This document shows positions 10,453-19,988 of a stretch of DNA of 64,000 nucleotides, piece after piece. This DNA is from Rouxiella aceris (GTDB lineage: Bacteria > Pseudomonadota > Gammaproteobacteria > Enterobacterales > Enterobacteriaceae), in NCBI RefSeq assembly GCF_012933545.1, contig NZ_JAADJU010000001.1, positions 62,001 through 126,000 on the forward strand. The letters run 5' to 3'. Within the stretch, counting starts at the first letter, position 1; each line of letters opens with the position of its first letter. The position numbers were made by a program, and so were the translations under genes. The notes beneath the pieces are model-generated. The model did not search any database. It was not told the origin of the DNA and worked only from the letters and a program-made list of their open reading frames with translations.

Positions 10453-11059
10453 CGCTTTGTTCCTCCTGGCATTGCAGCTCATCCCGGAATGGGCAGAAAT
10501 CCAGCCATCCGTTATCCAGCGCCTTAAAACGTAACCGTTCCCACTCATCGCCCTGCCGGATCGCCCGTTGATATAAAAACACCGGCAAAGTCCCCCTCTT
10601 ATCTTGCCCTTCGCCTCTTAATATATAGAGATCGACAAGCTCTGCGGGTTTGACACAGCTTGTCAGGCGTTGGCGCGAAGCACCGGCTTCTGTTACTGGT
10701 TCTGCATAGGTGGCACATTGCCAACCGCCAGCAGTAAAAGGCTCCCAACTACGACTGAGTCCCCAATTAAGCGATGAGGCAGCAAGCTCCCAGGCGACCC
10801 AATATCCCTGCTCACTACGCGTTAGCGCCAAAGCCGAATCCAGATACTGATTTACCTTGTTAAGCGCCAGCAGACCAAGAGTCATCATCATCATAATACT
10901 CAAAATTAATGCATTACCCTGCGCCAGCCGCCGCGATCTTTCAGATTGACAGGCAACAGTGCCAAAGACTGAGACGGTGGAACGGCCCAAATCATGCCAT
11001 ACCTTTAACCGGCACAGGGTTTTGTCCTTTGTCATGATGTTTATTGACTGTATGTTCAT
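10445..11059 (-). CDS. ygdB: YgdB, minor pseudopilin-like membrane protein
   Basis: 204 residues against 135 in E. coli YgdB. The C-terminal signature GWLDFCPFRDELQC parallels the E. coli GWSDFCPLKERALC. A hydrophobic segment (ALILSIMMMMTLGLLALN) follows QGN at about residues 47-66 and is the class III-like pseudopilin helix (PilX-type lacks Glu5). The chosen ATG overlaps the ppdB stop as ATGA, which supports the long form. The 47-residue N-terminal leader before the hydrophobic helix is much longer than usual, so an internal start is possible, but I see no good internal ribosome binding site. Confidence 0.75.
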   Translation of the reverse strand: MNIQSINIMTKDKTLCRLKVWHDLGRSTVSVFGTVACQSERSRRLAQGNALILSIMMMMTLGLLALNKVNQYLDSALALTRSEQGYWVAWELAASSLNWGLSRSWEPFTAGGWQCATYAEPVTEAGASRQRLTSCVKPAELVDLYILRGEGQDKRGTLPVFLYQRAIRQGDEWERLRFKALDNGWLDFCPFRDELQCQEEQSGE

Positions 11060-11655
11060 TGCCCTTGCACCACTACCTCAAGCCGATTGTTTACCGTGGG
11101 ATACTTCAGCCAATGAGCTGCAAGTTGTAAAACATAACGCGTTTTACCGCTTGCCCCTTTCTCGGCCGACAGTTGAAAGCGGCTCAGGAAAACCTCGGAG
11201 GGATCCAGCAGACGCTCCCAGCCGACACTATTACACTGCGTTACGCCGCGCTGGCTTTCCAACATGCCATCACGCAAACGGTAGCCAAAGAACTCTGACT
11301 CAGAGTGTTCTGCCGGTTCCCAGCGACCGTTGCGATTCAGATCATAGGCCAGGATAACGCATGAGTTTTCAGCCTCGCCGCTGGCGTGGGAAATCACCAC
11401 CGCCTTGCCGGGGCAACTTCCGGCACAAAAGCCTGCGCGACGAAGGTCTTTGGTCAGTGTCTGCGTTGTTTGCCGTAAAAGTTGGTCCAGTTGATAATGC
11501 TGGCTAAGCAGCTGTGTTCTTTGCCTGAGTAGGGGAAAGATCTGCATGGCACCCAGTATCAACATACTGCCAATGCCCAGCGCCATCATCGCCTCCGGCA
11601 GAGTAAAACCTTTGGCCATTTTTATCGACATTGCGCAGCGCACGCTAATTAACAT
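11056..11655 (-). CDS. ppdB: Prepilin-like protein PpdB
   Basis: 199 residues, homologous to E. coli PpdB (187). The prepilin motif AKGFTLPEAMMALGIGSMLIL starts near residue 15; shared family landmarks are LRRAGFC-GSCPGKA, DLNRNGRWEP, FGYRLRDGMLES and RGVTQCNSVGW. The first ATG (11655) lies inside the end of ppdA and gives a 7-base overlap; Met9 or Met13 would give shorter leaders closer to the family. It is presumed to be a minor pilin of the pseudopilus tip complex encoded with ppdA, ygdB and ppdC. Confidence 0.85.
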   Translation of the reverse strand: MLISVRCAMSIKMAKGFTLPEAMMALGIGSMLILGAMQIFPLLRQRTQLLSQHYQLDQLLRQTTQTLTKDLRRAGFCAGSCPGKAVVISHASGEAENSCVILAYDLNRNGRWEPAEHSESEFFGYRLRDGMLESQRGVTQCNSVGWERLLDPSEVFLSRFQLSAEKGASGKTRYVLQLAAHWLKYPTVNNRLEVVVQGQ

Positions 11656-12140
11656 AGTGCTATCCCCGCCATGGGTTGTGCTTCACTGCATAACCGCAGC
11701 CGTCCTCTGGCCGACAGTATCAACCGCACCTTGCCGGCAGCATTACTCAGGGTAATATGCCCGGCCTGCGCCATATTCCTTCGGCCATAAAAACCCATAA
11801 TTTTCTCGGAATATGCCGCAAGAGTCATATCTTGATAGGCAAGCTGGAAAGAAGCGGCTCCGGCCTGCAAACAGGTTGCCGGTTTTACGCCACTGCCCAC
11901 GCAGCCGCCCGGTCCATCGATAATCCACAGCAGGCGCGTCTGGTTATACTGGTAGGCAGTGACCTGCAACTGCGTAAGATAAATACGCAATTGCTGAACC
12001 TGTTGTTCAAGCTGCAAACGTTGCTGATAAGCTTGCCATCCGCTTAATGACCAAAGACTGAACATGGCAATCAGTGCCAGCACCAGCATGATTTCTATCA
12101 GGGTCATTCCCTGCTCTCCTGCCAAAGAATACGTTTTCAT
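11649..12140 (-). CDS. ppdA: Prepilin-like protein PpdA
   Basis: 163 residues (E. coli PpdA 156). The N terminus MKTYSLAGEQGMTLIEIMLVLALIAMFSLW is a type IV prepilin leader, cleavage after QG, with Glu at +5 and a long hydrophobic helix. Near the C terminus the family pattern FYGRRNMAQAGHITL and RGRLRLC is conserved. It is the first gene of the four-gene pseudopilin set downstream of thyA; the overlaps between all four genes indicate one transcript. Confidence 0.88.
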   Translation of the reverse strand: MKTYSLAGEQGMTLIEIMLVLALIAMFSLWSLSGWQAYQQRLQLEQQVQQLRIYLTQLQVTAYQYNQTRLLWIIDGPGGCVGSGVKPATCLQAGAASFQLAYQDMTLAAYSEKIMGFYGRRNMAQAGHITLSNAAGKVRLILSARGRLRLCSEAQPMAGIALC

Positions 12141-12359
12141 CGGGCAAGTGTAGTTCGCCTGGCGCTGGCTACCAGCGACAAAAATTCAGGTTTCGCTAAG
12201 CCTCGCAAAAAAAATTGCTGACATGCAAAAACTGACATAACCGCCTGGAGATATCTCCCAACAGTATGAATGGACTATAAAAAATGGTGACAGCACAAGC
12301 TGATTGGCTTAACAATAAAAGGCGTGAAGGGGAACAGCGGGAGCGAAGAGAAAGGGGTA

Positions 12360-12383
12360 CCGCCCGGCAACAACACCGGACGG
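12360..12383 (-). terminator. Weak intrinsic terminator behind thyA
   Basis: Read on the - strand, eight-base arms CCGTCCGG and CCGGGCGG (one G-U pair) flank an 8-base loop ten bases after the thyA stop. The following tract is only moderately T-rich (TACCCCTTTCTC), so it may be partial or Rho-assisted, letting some transcription pass to ppdA. Confidence 0.5.
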
Positions 12384-12393
12384 TTGGCAGCTA

Positions 12394-13188
12394 TCAGATA
12401 GCAACTGGCGCTTTGATCGCCGGATGCGGATCGTAGCCTTCGATATCAAAATCTTCAAAATGGTAATCAAATAGCGAGGCCGGCTTACGTTTGATAATCA
12501 GTTTTGGCAGGGCACGAGGTTCACGGCTCAGCTGCAAATGCGTCTGTTCCATATGATTGCTGTAAAGGTGCGTATCGCCACCGGTCCAGACAAAGTCACC
12601 GACTTCCAGGTCGCACTGTTGCGCCATCATATGCACCAATAATGCGTAGCTGGCGATATTAAATGGCAAACCGAGGAATACATCGCATGAACGTTGATAC
12701 AGCTGACAGGAGAGTTTACCGTCTGCCACATAGAACTGGAAAAACGCGTGGCAAGGGGCCAACGCCATCTGATCAAGCTCGCCCACATTCCACGCCGAAA
12801 CAATAATACGTCGTGAGTTAGGGTCCTGCTTGAGTTGCTCCACCACATTGGCAAGCTGGTCGATCTGCTTACCGTCAGCAGTGCCCCAGGCGCGCCATTG
12901 CTTACCATATACTGGACCAAGGGAACCCTGTTCATCAGCCCATTCGTCCCAGATAGTGACCTTGTTTTCACGCAGGTAGGCAATATTGGTGTCGCCTTTC
13001 AGGAACCACAACAGCTCATGAATGATCGAGCGCAGATGGCAGCGCTTGGTGGTCACCAGCGGGAAACCCTCTTGCAGATTGAAACGCATCTGATGACCGA
13101 AAATTGACACTGTACCCGTACCGGTACGGTCGCCTTTGGGTGTGCCTTCAGCAAGCACTTTTTGCATTAATTCCAGATACTGTTTCAT
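12394..13188 (-). CDS. thyA: Thymidylate synthase
   Basis: Methylates dUMP to dTMP using methylene-tetrahydrofolate. The 264-residue length equals E. coli ThyA. The catalytic cysteine is C146 in [12 protein letters not shown]; other family blocks are [52 protein letters not shown] and [20 protein letters not shown] just upstream of the ATG is the ribosome binding site and lies in the end of lgt, six bases away, so lgt-thyA are cotranscribed as in E. coli. Confidence 0.98.
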   Translation of the reverse strand: MKQYLELMQKVLAEGTPKGDRTGTGTVSIFGHQMRFNLQEGFPLVTTKRCHLRSIIHELLWFLKGDTNIAYLRENKVTIWDEWADEQGSLGPVYGKQWRAWGTADGKQIDQLANVVEQLKQDPNSRRIIVSAWNVGELDQMALAPCHAFFQFYVADGKLSCQLYQRSCDVFLGLPFNIASYALLVHMMAQQCDLEVGDFVWTGGDTHLYSNHMEQTHLQLSREPRALPKLIIKRKPASLFDYHFEDFDIEGYDPHPAIKAPVAI

Positions 13189-13194
13189 ATTACC

Positions 13195-14064
13195 TCAAGA
13201 CAATGATTTCTGTGGGCGACGGTAAGCCCAGATAAACATGATGACACCAAAGACAATCATAGGGATAGAGAGGATCTGACCCATGCTGATGATGCCGTCA
13301 AACAGACCCAGCTGCGCATCGGGCTGACGGAAATGTTCGACAATAATACGGAACGCGCCGTAAAAAATCAGGAACAGGCCAGAGACGCTGCCCATGGGGC
13401 GCGGTTTGCGAATAAACAGATTCAGAATGATAAACAGCACCACACCTTCGAGCAGCAACTCATAAATCTGCGAAGGATGGCGCGGCAGGACACCATACTG
13501 ATTGAGCAAAGATTGCCATTTGGGATCGGCGGCGGCAATAGCAATATCTTCCTGGCGTGAACCCGGGAATAACATTGCCCATGGAGCATCAGTAGTGACA
13601 CGCCCCCACAGTTCACCATTGATAAAGTTGCCTAATCGGCCAGCGCCTAACCCAAAAGGGATCAACGGAGCAATAAAGTCGGAAACCTGAAAGAAGTTGC
13701 GTTTGGTGCGGTGGGCAAACCACAGCATTACCGCAATTACGCCAAGCAATCCACCGTGGAATGACATGCCGCCATCCCAGACTTTAAACAAATACAACGG
13801 GTTATCGAGAAACAGTGGCAGGTTGTAGAACAGGACATAGCCTACGCGCCCACCGATAAACACCCCAAGAAAACCTGCATACAGCAGATTCTCGACTTCT
13901 TCTTTATTCCAGCCGCTGCCGGGTTTATTGGCACGGCGCACAGCCAGCCACATGGCAAAGACAAACCCCACCAGATACATCAGACCGTACCAGTGAAGTG
14001 AAATAGGTCCTAGCGAGAAAATGACCGGATCAAACTGGGGAAACGCCAGATAGCTGTTACTCAT
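13195..14064 (-). CDS. lgt: Prolipoprotein diacylglyceryl transferase
   Basis: Inner membrane enzyme that transfers diacylglycerol from phosphatidylglycerol to the lipobox cysteine of prolipoproteins, the first step of lipoprotein maturation. 289 residues, seven hydrophobic segments. The Lgt signature [16 protein letters not shown] is present at about residues 141-156, preceded by [12 protein letters not shown], and RHPSQIYE near the C-terminal third. It lies directly upstream of thyA. Several predicted lipoproteins in this window (YgdR, an RND adaptor, two outer membrane factors) would be its substrates. Confidence 0.97.
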   Translation of the reverse strand: MSNSYLAFPQFDPVIFSLGPISLHWYGLMYLVGFVFAMWLAVRRANKPGSGWNKEEVENLLYAGFLGVFIGGRVGYVLFYNLPLFLDNPLYLFKVWDGGMSFHGGLLGVIAVMLWFAHRTKRNFFQVSDFIAPLIPFGLGAGRLGNFINGELWGRVTTDAPWAMLFPGSRQEDIAIAAADPKWQSLLNQYGVLPRHPSQIYELLLEGVVLFIILNLFIRKPRPMGSVSGLFLIFYGAFRIIVEHFRQPDAQLGLFDGIISMGQILSIPMIVFGVIMFIWAYRRPQKSLS

Positions 14065-14182
14065 CTATCACCACAAATTGTTTGTTGTTGTGGGCCCGAA
14101 AACATATGACTTAAGGCCAGAGGGGGCAAATCATAGCATAAGAGAGGTGAGGTCTGGTGCCGCCGGGCGGGAAAAGTTCTGT

Positions 14183-14232
14183 AAAAAAAAGTCTCGTCAT
14201 ACTGCAAGCCAGTAAAAAAACGAGACTTTTTT
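14183..14232. terminator. Bidirectional intrinsic terminator between ptsP and lgt
   Basis: Arms AAGTCTCGT and ACGAGACTT enclose about 22 bases and are flanked on the outside by A-tracts on the left and T-tracts on the right, so a U-run follows the stem on either strand. It lies 26 bases behind the ptsP stop and separates it from lgt. Confidence 0.75.
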
Positions 14233-14258
14233 GCCTGTCGAAAAGCGGCAGGTCAGCA

Positions 14259-16505
14259 CTATTTGCCGCCGCGCACCAAGCCGCCGAGGCCACGACGTTC
14301 CATAAATGCCGCAGTCATATGGCGAACATCAGAGGTGAACTGCGCCTGCAAAGCGCGCTCGGCCAACTCTTGCGCGTCGGTAATATCTATTTGCCGTAAC
14401 AGATACTTAACCCTGGCAACGCTACGCCCGTTCATGCTGAGATTGCGATAGCCCATGCCCGTCAGCAACAGTGCTCCCATAGGATCACCGGCCATTTCAC
14501 CACACAGGCTGAGATCCAGACCGGCGGTTGCGGCGTCGCTGGCAATTTGTTTGAGCACTCGCAGCATGGCGGGATGCAGACTGTCATACAGTCCGGCCAC
14601 GCGGGTATTATTGCGATCCACGGCCAGCAGATATTGTGTCAGATCGTTGGTGCCCACCGAAATAAAATCGACCCGCCCAGCCAGTGAAGGCAGCATAAAG
14701 ATCATTGATGGCACTTCGATCATCACACCGATACGCGGTTTAGGCTGGGTATAACCGAGGGCTTCTTCAACCTCACGGCCGGCACGGTCGATCAGTCGGC
14801 GCGCTTCATCGATCTCTTCCAGGCTGGTGATCATCGGCAACAGAATACCAAGGTTACCGGTGGCCGCATTGGCTCGCAGCATGGCTCTCACCTGGATGAG
14901 GAATATTTCCGGCTGATCGAGGGTAATACGAATGCCGCGCCATCCCAGACAAGGATTTTCCTCGCTGATCGGCATATAAGGCAACTGCTTGTCCGCGCCG
15001 ATATCCAGCGTACGCAGCGTCACCGGCTTGGCCGGGAACAGCTGTAACATGCCCTGGTACTGCGCCACCTGCTCTTCTTCGGATGGAAAACCGCTTTGCA
15101 ACATAAACGGTATTTCGGTGCGGTACAGACCAATGCCATCGACCCGGCTACCAAATAGCTTCTCGTGATCGGCGCTTAAACCGGCATTAAGCATCACCTG
15201 TACCCGCTCGCCACTTTGCATTTTGGCGGGTTGTTCCACATCGCTTTCGGCGCGTTCACTCAGCTCCATCTCTTCGCTGATTAAACGGCGGTACTCATTG
15301 ACCAGCACCGGCTCAGGATCGATCAGCAATTCACCGCGATAACCGTCAACAATCAGCTGGCGCTGATTTAACAGCGAAGGCTGAATATCAGCACCCATTA
15401 CCGTCGGCACGCCCATGGCCCGTACCAGGATAGCCGCATGCGAGTTGGCGGCACCGTCGCGGACCACTACGCCGCGCAGGCGTTCCTGGGGCACCTCAGC
15501 CAATAAGGTGGCAGTGAGTTCATCGGCGACCAGAATAAAGTTCTCCGGCCACTGGGTAACCCCTTGCGCTGTATCGTCGAGGTGAAAAACCAGCCGCTGC
15601 CCCAGCGCGCGCAAGTCACTGCCCCGCTCACGCAGGTAGGTATCTTGCAGACTGGCAAACTGGGCGGCAAATTTCTCCACCACTTTTTTTACCGCCCACT
15701 CAGCTACCGCGCCCTGATCGATTTCGGCAAATAGCTCGCGCTTGAGCCTGGCATCGTTAAGCAGATGGGAATAGAGATCGAAAATGGCTGCGCTTTCTTT
15801 TTGCGCCGTGGCATTAAAGCGTTTACTGAAGCGACGGAACTCGGCACCAGCGTCCTCCAGCGCCCGGGTCAAACGCCCGCGCTCACGAACCGGATCCAGC
15901 GTAGATGCCATATAGACATTATCGAGGGACGGCTGATTGCTATCTTGCCAGCCGGTACCAATAGCGACACCCGGCGAAGCCGCCAGCGCCTTGACGCGGG
16001 TCTGACGGAAGCGGCCATACAGAACATTAAGCTGCGCCTGCGAAAGGATCGCCGCCATCTGGGTAGCCAGCGTGACCATGAAGGACTCTTCACTTTCGTC
16101 AAACTGGCGATGCTCACGTTGCTGTATAACCAAAACGCCCAATAACTGGCGGCGATGGATCACCGGCACCCCAAGAAAAGAGCGGAACAGATCTTCTTTT
16201 ACCTGAGGGATATATTTAAAGCTGGGGTGACTTTGCGCATCCGCCAGGTTGATAGGCTCAGCCAGACGGCCGACCAACCCGACAATGCCTTCATCAAAAG
16301 CGAGGGTGATGGTGCGCCCGCGAGGTTTTTTCAAACCTCGCGTCGCCATCAGGTAATAACAACGACGATCATTGTCAGCCAAATAGATAGAACACACTTC
16401 GGTGTTCATCGCCTGGCAGGTTTCATTGACCAGCTCGTCCAGCGCTTCATTCAGGCTGGACGCCATTGCTACCTTCTCAACTATTTCTCGCAATCGCGTG
16501 AGCAT
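14259..16505 (-). CDS. ptsP: Phosphoenolpyruvate-protein phosphotransferase PtsP (enzyme I-Ntr)
   Basis: First component of the nitrogen phosphotransferase system; phosphorylated by PEP, it passes phosphate to NPr and then EIIA-Ntr. 748 residues, same as E. coli. An N-terminal GAF domain (about 1-160) is followed by the PEP-utilising enzyme I module; the phosphorylated histidine is H356 in DGAANSHAAILVRA, and the PEP-binding C-terminal block includes GLYRTEIPFML, LGWRGIRITLDQPEIF, VGTNDLTQYLLAVDRNN and LCGEMAGDP. It starts 11 bases after the rppH stop, the usual rppH-ptsP operon. Confidence 0.98.
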   Translation of the reverse strand: MLTRLREIVEKVAMASSLNEALDELVNETCQAMNTEVCSIYLADNDRRCYYLMATRGLKKPRGRTITLAFDEGIVGLVGRLAEPINLADAQSHPSFKYIPQVKEDLFRSFLGVPVIHRRQLLGVLVIQQREHRQFDESEESFMVTLATQMAAILSQAQLNVLYGRFRQTRVKALAASPGVAIGTGWQDSNQPSLDNVYMASTLDPVRERGRLTRALEDAGAEFRRFSKRFNATAQKESAAIFDLYSHLLNDARLKRELFAEIDQGAVAEWAVKKVVEKFAAQFASLQDTYLRERGSDLRALGQRLVFHLDDTAQGVTQWPENFILVADELTATLLAEVPQERLRGVVVRDGAANSHAAILVRAMGVPTVMGADIQPSLLNQRQLIVDGYRGELLIDPEPVLVNEYRRLISEEMELSERAESDVEQPAKMQSGERVQVMLNAGLSADHEKLFGSRVDGIGLYRTEIPFMLQSGFPSEEEQVAQYQGMLQLFPAKPVTLRTLDIGADKQLPYMPISEENPCLGWRGIRITLDQPEIFLIQVRAMLRANAATGNLGILLPMITSLEEIDEARRLIDRAGREVEEALGYTQPKPRIGVMIEVPSMIFMLPSLAGRVDFISVGTNDLTQYLLAVDRNNTRVAGLYDSLHPAMLRVLKQIASDAATAGLDLSLCGEMAGDPMGALLLTGMGYRNLSMNGRSVARVKYLLRQIDITDAQELAERALQAQFTSDVRHMTAAFMERRGLGGLVRGGK

Positions 16506-16516
16506 TTCTTCGTGAC

Positions 16517-17044
16517 TTAGCCTCTTTTCCGGCGATAGGCAGGAGGAGTGCGGTTAACCGGCACTTCCTGCATCGGCATCACAGTGGTGGAAAACTCTTT
16601 CATGACCCGGCGATAGACATCACGTTTAAACGAAACAACCTGACGCACCGGATACCAAAAACTCACCCAGCGCCACCCGTCAAACTCGGGCGTACTGCTG
16701 CGTTGCATATTGATGTCTGCATCATTACACATGAGCTGTAACAGAAACCATTTTTGCTTTTGGCCGATACAGACCGGCTTTGTATCCCAACGCACCAAAC
16801 GTTTTGGCAATTTATAACGTAACCAGTTACGGGTAGCGGCCAGGATACGCACATCCTTACGGCTTAAACCCACTTCCTCAAACAGTTCACGATACATGGC
16901 TTGCTCGGCCGTTTCGCCAGGGTTGATGCCGCCCTGTGGAAACTGCCAGGAGTGCTGTCCATATCGACGGGCCCACAAGACTTGACCCTGTTTGTCACAG
17001 ATTACGATACCAACATTCGGGCGGTAGCCATCATCATCGATCAC
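16517..17044 (-). CDS. rppH: RNA pyrophosphohydrolase RppH
   Basis: Removes pyrophosphate or phosphate from the 5' end of triphosphorylated mRNAs and so starts RNase E-dependent decay. 175 residues (E. coli 176). The Nudix box runs G38 to L60 with E44, R52, E53, E56 and E57 in the GX5EX7REUXEEXGU pattern. The start [17 protein letters not shown] is the family start. It heads the rppH-ptsP operon and is divergent from mutH across the DARS2 region. Confidence 0.97.
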   Translation of the reverse strand: MIDDDGYRPNVGIVICDKQGQVLWARRYGQHSWQFPQGGINPGETAEQAMYRELFEEVGLSRKDVRILAATRNWLRYKLPKRLVRWDTKPVCIGQKQKWFLLQLMCNDADINMQRSSTPEFDGWRWVSFWYPVRQVVSFKRDVYRRVMKEFSTTVMPMQEVPVNRTPPAYRRKRG

Positions 17045-17209
17045 CGGACTACCTCAATAGCTTAAAATGCATAGATACACTGATTGTTTCATACTACCAA
17101 CAGGTGGTAAACCACTGGTTACGCTTGAGTTGAAATGGATAAAAGCGGGATAACTTATGCAAAACCTCAAAGTTATAAACAGCCCACGACATTTTCCGGC
17201 AATTTTATT

Positions 17210-17560
17210 CACTTTTTCTGTGGATAGATATGTGAAGAACATAAGAGTAAGAGGGGTAAAACTAATTTAAACCCGCTTGTCCTCGAAAAAGAACACAAAA
17301 TTTACCCCATTTAAAACAACAAATTAAAATTCTACCCACAGGTTCTCCCCTTAGATAATCCCCGCTGTATTTCAGCAGAGATCTGTCGGTGGCGAAAGAT
17401 CGCGCAATATTGTTTTTATCCACAGATAATGACCAATAACGGGTTACATATGGCACAAAACCTCAGGAAAACGCCCTCGTCAAGCCTGTAAATCAAACCA
17501 GTGATCGCAAATACTGCGGGTTATCCCACAAATCTGTGGATAACCAGGTGGAAGATCCTG
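17210..17560. other. DARS2: DARS2-like DnaA-reactivating sequence in the rppH-mutH gap
   Basis: The 695-base gap between rppH and mutH is where E. coli carries DARS2, the site that converts ADP-DnaA to ATP-DnaA. Seen here: a perfect DnaA box TTATCCACA on + at 17416-17424, a perfect box on - at 17535-17543 (TGTGGATAA on +), and a one-mismatch box on - at 17219-17227 (TGTGGATAG). The 17535 box is the right arm of a bulged inverted repeat with 17519-17530. A near-consensus IHF site AATCAAACCAGTG (17491-17503) lies between the two perfect boxes. Position, boxes and IHF-like site together support DARS2; activity is inferred. The remainder of the gap holds only short unconvincing open frames. Confidence 0.8.
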
Positions 17561-17739
17561 TTCATTGTGGCCGTCAACAGGTGATCAACTTAAAAAACCA
17601 CCAGGCTAAAACTGACGACAGGCAAAAAAAAACCATGCCAAATCATGCTATTATTCAGGTTACTCACTGGGTGGATATTTAATTTTCGCACCGCCGCCAC
17701 ATGAGTATAATTTTTAACCAAAATAAATGAGAATTTTTT

Positions 17740-18426
17740 ATGTCGATCCCTTTGCCCACTACCCTGCCACCCCAGGACGCACAAACCTTGCTTGAGCGTG
17801 CAAAGTCCCTGTCTGGATTTACCCTGGGTGAATTAGCGCAACGGGCAGGTTTGACGATCCCGCCTGATTTGAAACGCGAGAAGGGTTGGGTGGGCATGCT
17901 GCTTGAGGTTTATCTCGGTGCCAGCGCGGGCAGCAAACCGGAGCAGGATTTTCCAGAAATTGGCGTTGAATTAAAAACAATCCCCATCGACCATAGCGGA
18001 AACCCGCTGGAAACCACCTTTGTTTGCGTGGCACCGTTAACCGGCAATAGCGGCGTTACCTGGGAGAGTAGCCACGTTCGGCACAAGCTGACTCGCGTGT
18101 TGTGGATACCGGTTGAAGGCGAGCGACAAATTCCCCTTGCGACGCGTCGTATTGGTACCCCATTGCTGTGGAGCCCTAATGCCGAGGAAGATGAGCAACT
18201 GCGTCAGGATTGGGAAGAGTTAATGGATCTTATTGTTCTGGGCAAAGTTGAAAGCATTACGGCACGTCATGGCGAAGTGTTACAGCTGCGCCCCAAGGCG
18301 GCCAATAACAAGGCCAGAACCGAGGCTATTGGCGAAAAAGGCCAACCTATCATGACCTTGCCTCGGGGGTTCTATTTAAAGAAAAGCTTTACCCGGCAAC
18401 TGCTTGCCCGCCATTTCTTGTTATAG
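17740..18426 (+). CDS. mutH: DNA mismatch repair endonuclease MutH
   Basis: Nicks the unmethylated strand at hemimethylated GATC when activated by MutS-MutL. 228 residues (E. coli 229). The catalytic triad D70, E77 and K79 in [11 protein letters not shown] falls at exactly the E. coli numbering; the C-terminal block [18 protein letters not shown] is conserved. Presence of mutH implies a Dam-directed repair organism. It is divergent from rppH and followed 92 bases later by the ygdR-type gene. Confidence 0.97.
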   Translation: MSIPLPTTLPPQDAQTLLERAKSLSGFTLGELAQRAGLTIPPDLKREKGWVGMLLEVYLGASAGSKPEQDFPEIGVELKTIPIDHSGNPLETTFVCVAPLTGNSGVTWESSHVRHKLTRVLWIPVEGERQIPLATRRIGTPLLWSPNAEEDEQLRQDWEELMDLIVLGKVESITARHGEVLQLRPKAANNKARTEAIGEKGQPIMTLPRGFYLKKSFTRQLLARHFLL

Positions 18427-18518
18427 CCCGCTTATCAAGCCTCCCCTGCTCTGGGTTTTTCGCCATTCTTTGCTAATCTTATCGGGGATCTGTCCAGACT
18501 GAATTACAGGGAGCAACA

Positions 18519-18737
18519 ATGAGAAATAGATGCAGACTTTTCGCCGCGCTGGTTCTGGCATTCGCCCTGGCCGGGTGCGCCAGTGATTACGTGATCGCCA
18601 CCAAAGATGGCAATATGATTTTAACCAACGGTAAGCCCGAGCTGGATAAAAGCACCGGACTGATCCGCTATGAAGATACCCAAGGGAATGCACGTCAGAT
18701 CAACAGCGATCAAGTTTCCCAGATGATGAAGCGTTAA
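18519..18737 (+). CDS. ygdR: YgdI/YgdR-family small lipoprotein
   Basis: 72 residues with a type II signal peptide and lipobox LAGC (cysteine at residue 20), then the DUF903 SH3-like domain (YVIATKDGNMILTNGKPELDKSTGLIRYEDTQGN). Predicted envelope lipoprotein of unknown function. In E. coli mutH is followed by ygdQ, ygdR and tas; ygdQ is absent here. CAGGGAG lies 7 bases before the ATG. The ygdR assignment rests on position plus family; YgdI is a close paralogue. Confidence 0.88.
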   Translation: MRNRCRLFAALVLAFALAGCASDYVIATKDGNMILTNGKPELDKSTGLIRYEDTQGNARQINSDQVSQMMKR

Positions 18738-18748
18738 CCGCGCACTCA

Positions 18749-18772
18749 AGGCCAAGCTGTTGGCCTCTTAAT
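18749..18772 (+). terminator. Terminator behind ygdR
   Basis: Seven-base arms AGGCCAA and TTGGCCT with loop GCTG, followed by CTTAATTT, 12 bases after the ygdR stop. It also sits at the end of the convergent MFS gene. Confidence 0.55.
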
Positions 18773-19988
18773 TTAACGGCTTTGGCGCTTCTTCCATGGC
18801 ACTACAACGCTGTCTGCCGAGTAGCGCCACCCAGAGTTCCAGACTGGCTATTGCAGCCAGCACAACAATAAACCAGCTTTTGCCTGCCGCTACCAATATC
18901 CAGCCCCCTATCGCCGGAAACCCAAAAATACCAATAAAATAGGCCACCACAAACCAGGTCAAAGCCGCATGCCGATCCTCAGTTGCCGAGTCATTTATCG
19001 CCCAGGTCTGGATCAACGGATACACCAGTCCATAGCCGATACCTGTCATTACGGCGGCAGTAATCTGGAATACAGGATGGAACGGCACCCCCAGCAAGGA
19101 CAAAAGGCCGACAATCAGACATAACATCAATGCAGCAACTAACGGAATGCGCGGCAGAGAGGATAAATAGCGAGCCAGTAACAATCTTGATAGCACTACT
19201 GTCACGGCATGCACCGCAAAAAATGTACTGGCATTGGCGCGGGTTCCGGCCACTAATGAACCTTGAAATGACATCATGCCAGAGAATATACAGCCGCCTA
19301 AACCTACCATAACAATGGGATAGATCGCCCTGCTGGTCGCCAGGCCGGTTATTTTTTTCACCCAGGGTCTGAACGCACACTCCCTTTTTCCCTGCTGCTC
19401 TCTGAGACCAAAAGTCAGCAACAGCAGTGAAGCAATAATGCCCGACAGACTCACGGCCATAAAGGTAGTACCGACCGGTATATCAAATCGATCAGCCAGC
19501 ATGGACAGAAGGATAGGGCTGCCGCAAATCCCGGCCATCTGAAAAGCACTAAAGCGAGTAAACCAGTGGCTTCGCTCGGCATCAGAGATACGCTCAGACA
19601 GAGCCATTGGCCCGCTGATATAGAACATTCCCCAGCCAAGGCCAATCAAAAATGCTGCAATAAAGGTCACTCCTTGCTGCTCACCATTGATTGCCGCAAA
19701 TAGCAGATACCCCATGGACATAGCCAACGCAGCGATAGCGGCAAGTATTGCTGCCTCTATTCTGCCGGCAAACCAACCCACCAGCGGTACGCCAGTCAAA
19801 GTACCGACCAGTGCAAATCCCAGGGTAATGCCGGTATCAATATCACTGCCTCCCTGCCCGCGAAAATAGGCAGAAATCAGAAAGGTGGCACCATATCCTC
19901 CGGCAGTGAACAAGGTGGCAAACAGCAGAAAAAACGCCGAGGTCGTTCGCATAGTTGTTACTCTCATGTTTTTAATTACCATCAGCAT
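18768..19988 (-). CDS. Major facilitator superfamily transporter of an accessory operon
   Basis: About 406 residues with some twelve hydrophobic segments and MFS landmarks such as GFALVGTLTGVPLVGWFAGRIE (loop 2-3 region) and FLIGLGWGMFYISGPMALSERI. I set the start at 19988, where the ATG overlaps the upstream desulfurase stop as TAATG; starts at 19982 or 19952 (AGAG spacer 8) are also possible. A longer open frame into the desulfurase gene is unlikely. It is the last gene of a three-gene operon with a cysteine desulfurase and an unrecognised protein, so it may export a product of theirs; that is inference. Not an E. coli ygdR-tas neighbour. Confidence 0.8.
   Translation of the reverse strand: MLMVIKNMRVTTMRTTSAFFLLFATLFTAGGYGATFLISAYFRGQGGSDIDTGITLGFALVGTLTGVPLVGWFAGRIEAAILAAIAALAMSMGYLLFAAINGEQQGVTFIAAFLIGLGWGMFYISGPMALSERISDAERSHWFTRFSAFQMAGICGSPILLSMLADRFDIPVGTTFMAVSLSGIIASLLLLTFGLREQQGKRECAFRPWVKKITGLATSRAIYPIVMVGLGGCIFSGMMSFQGSLVAGTRANASTFFAVHAVTVVLSRLLLARYLSSLPRIPLVAALMLCLIVGLLSLLGVPFHPVFQITAAVMTGIGYGLVYPLIQTWAINDSATEDRHAALTWFVVAYFIGIFGFPAIGGWILVAAGKSWFIVVLAAIASLELWVALLGRQRCSAMEEAPKPLN

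Noticed and set aside
17054-17456. Two short - strand open frames in the rppH-mutH gap
   Set aside because: No ribosome binding sites, no protein-like composition, and they overlap the DnaA boxes of the DARS2-like region.
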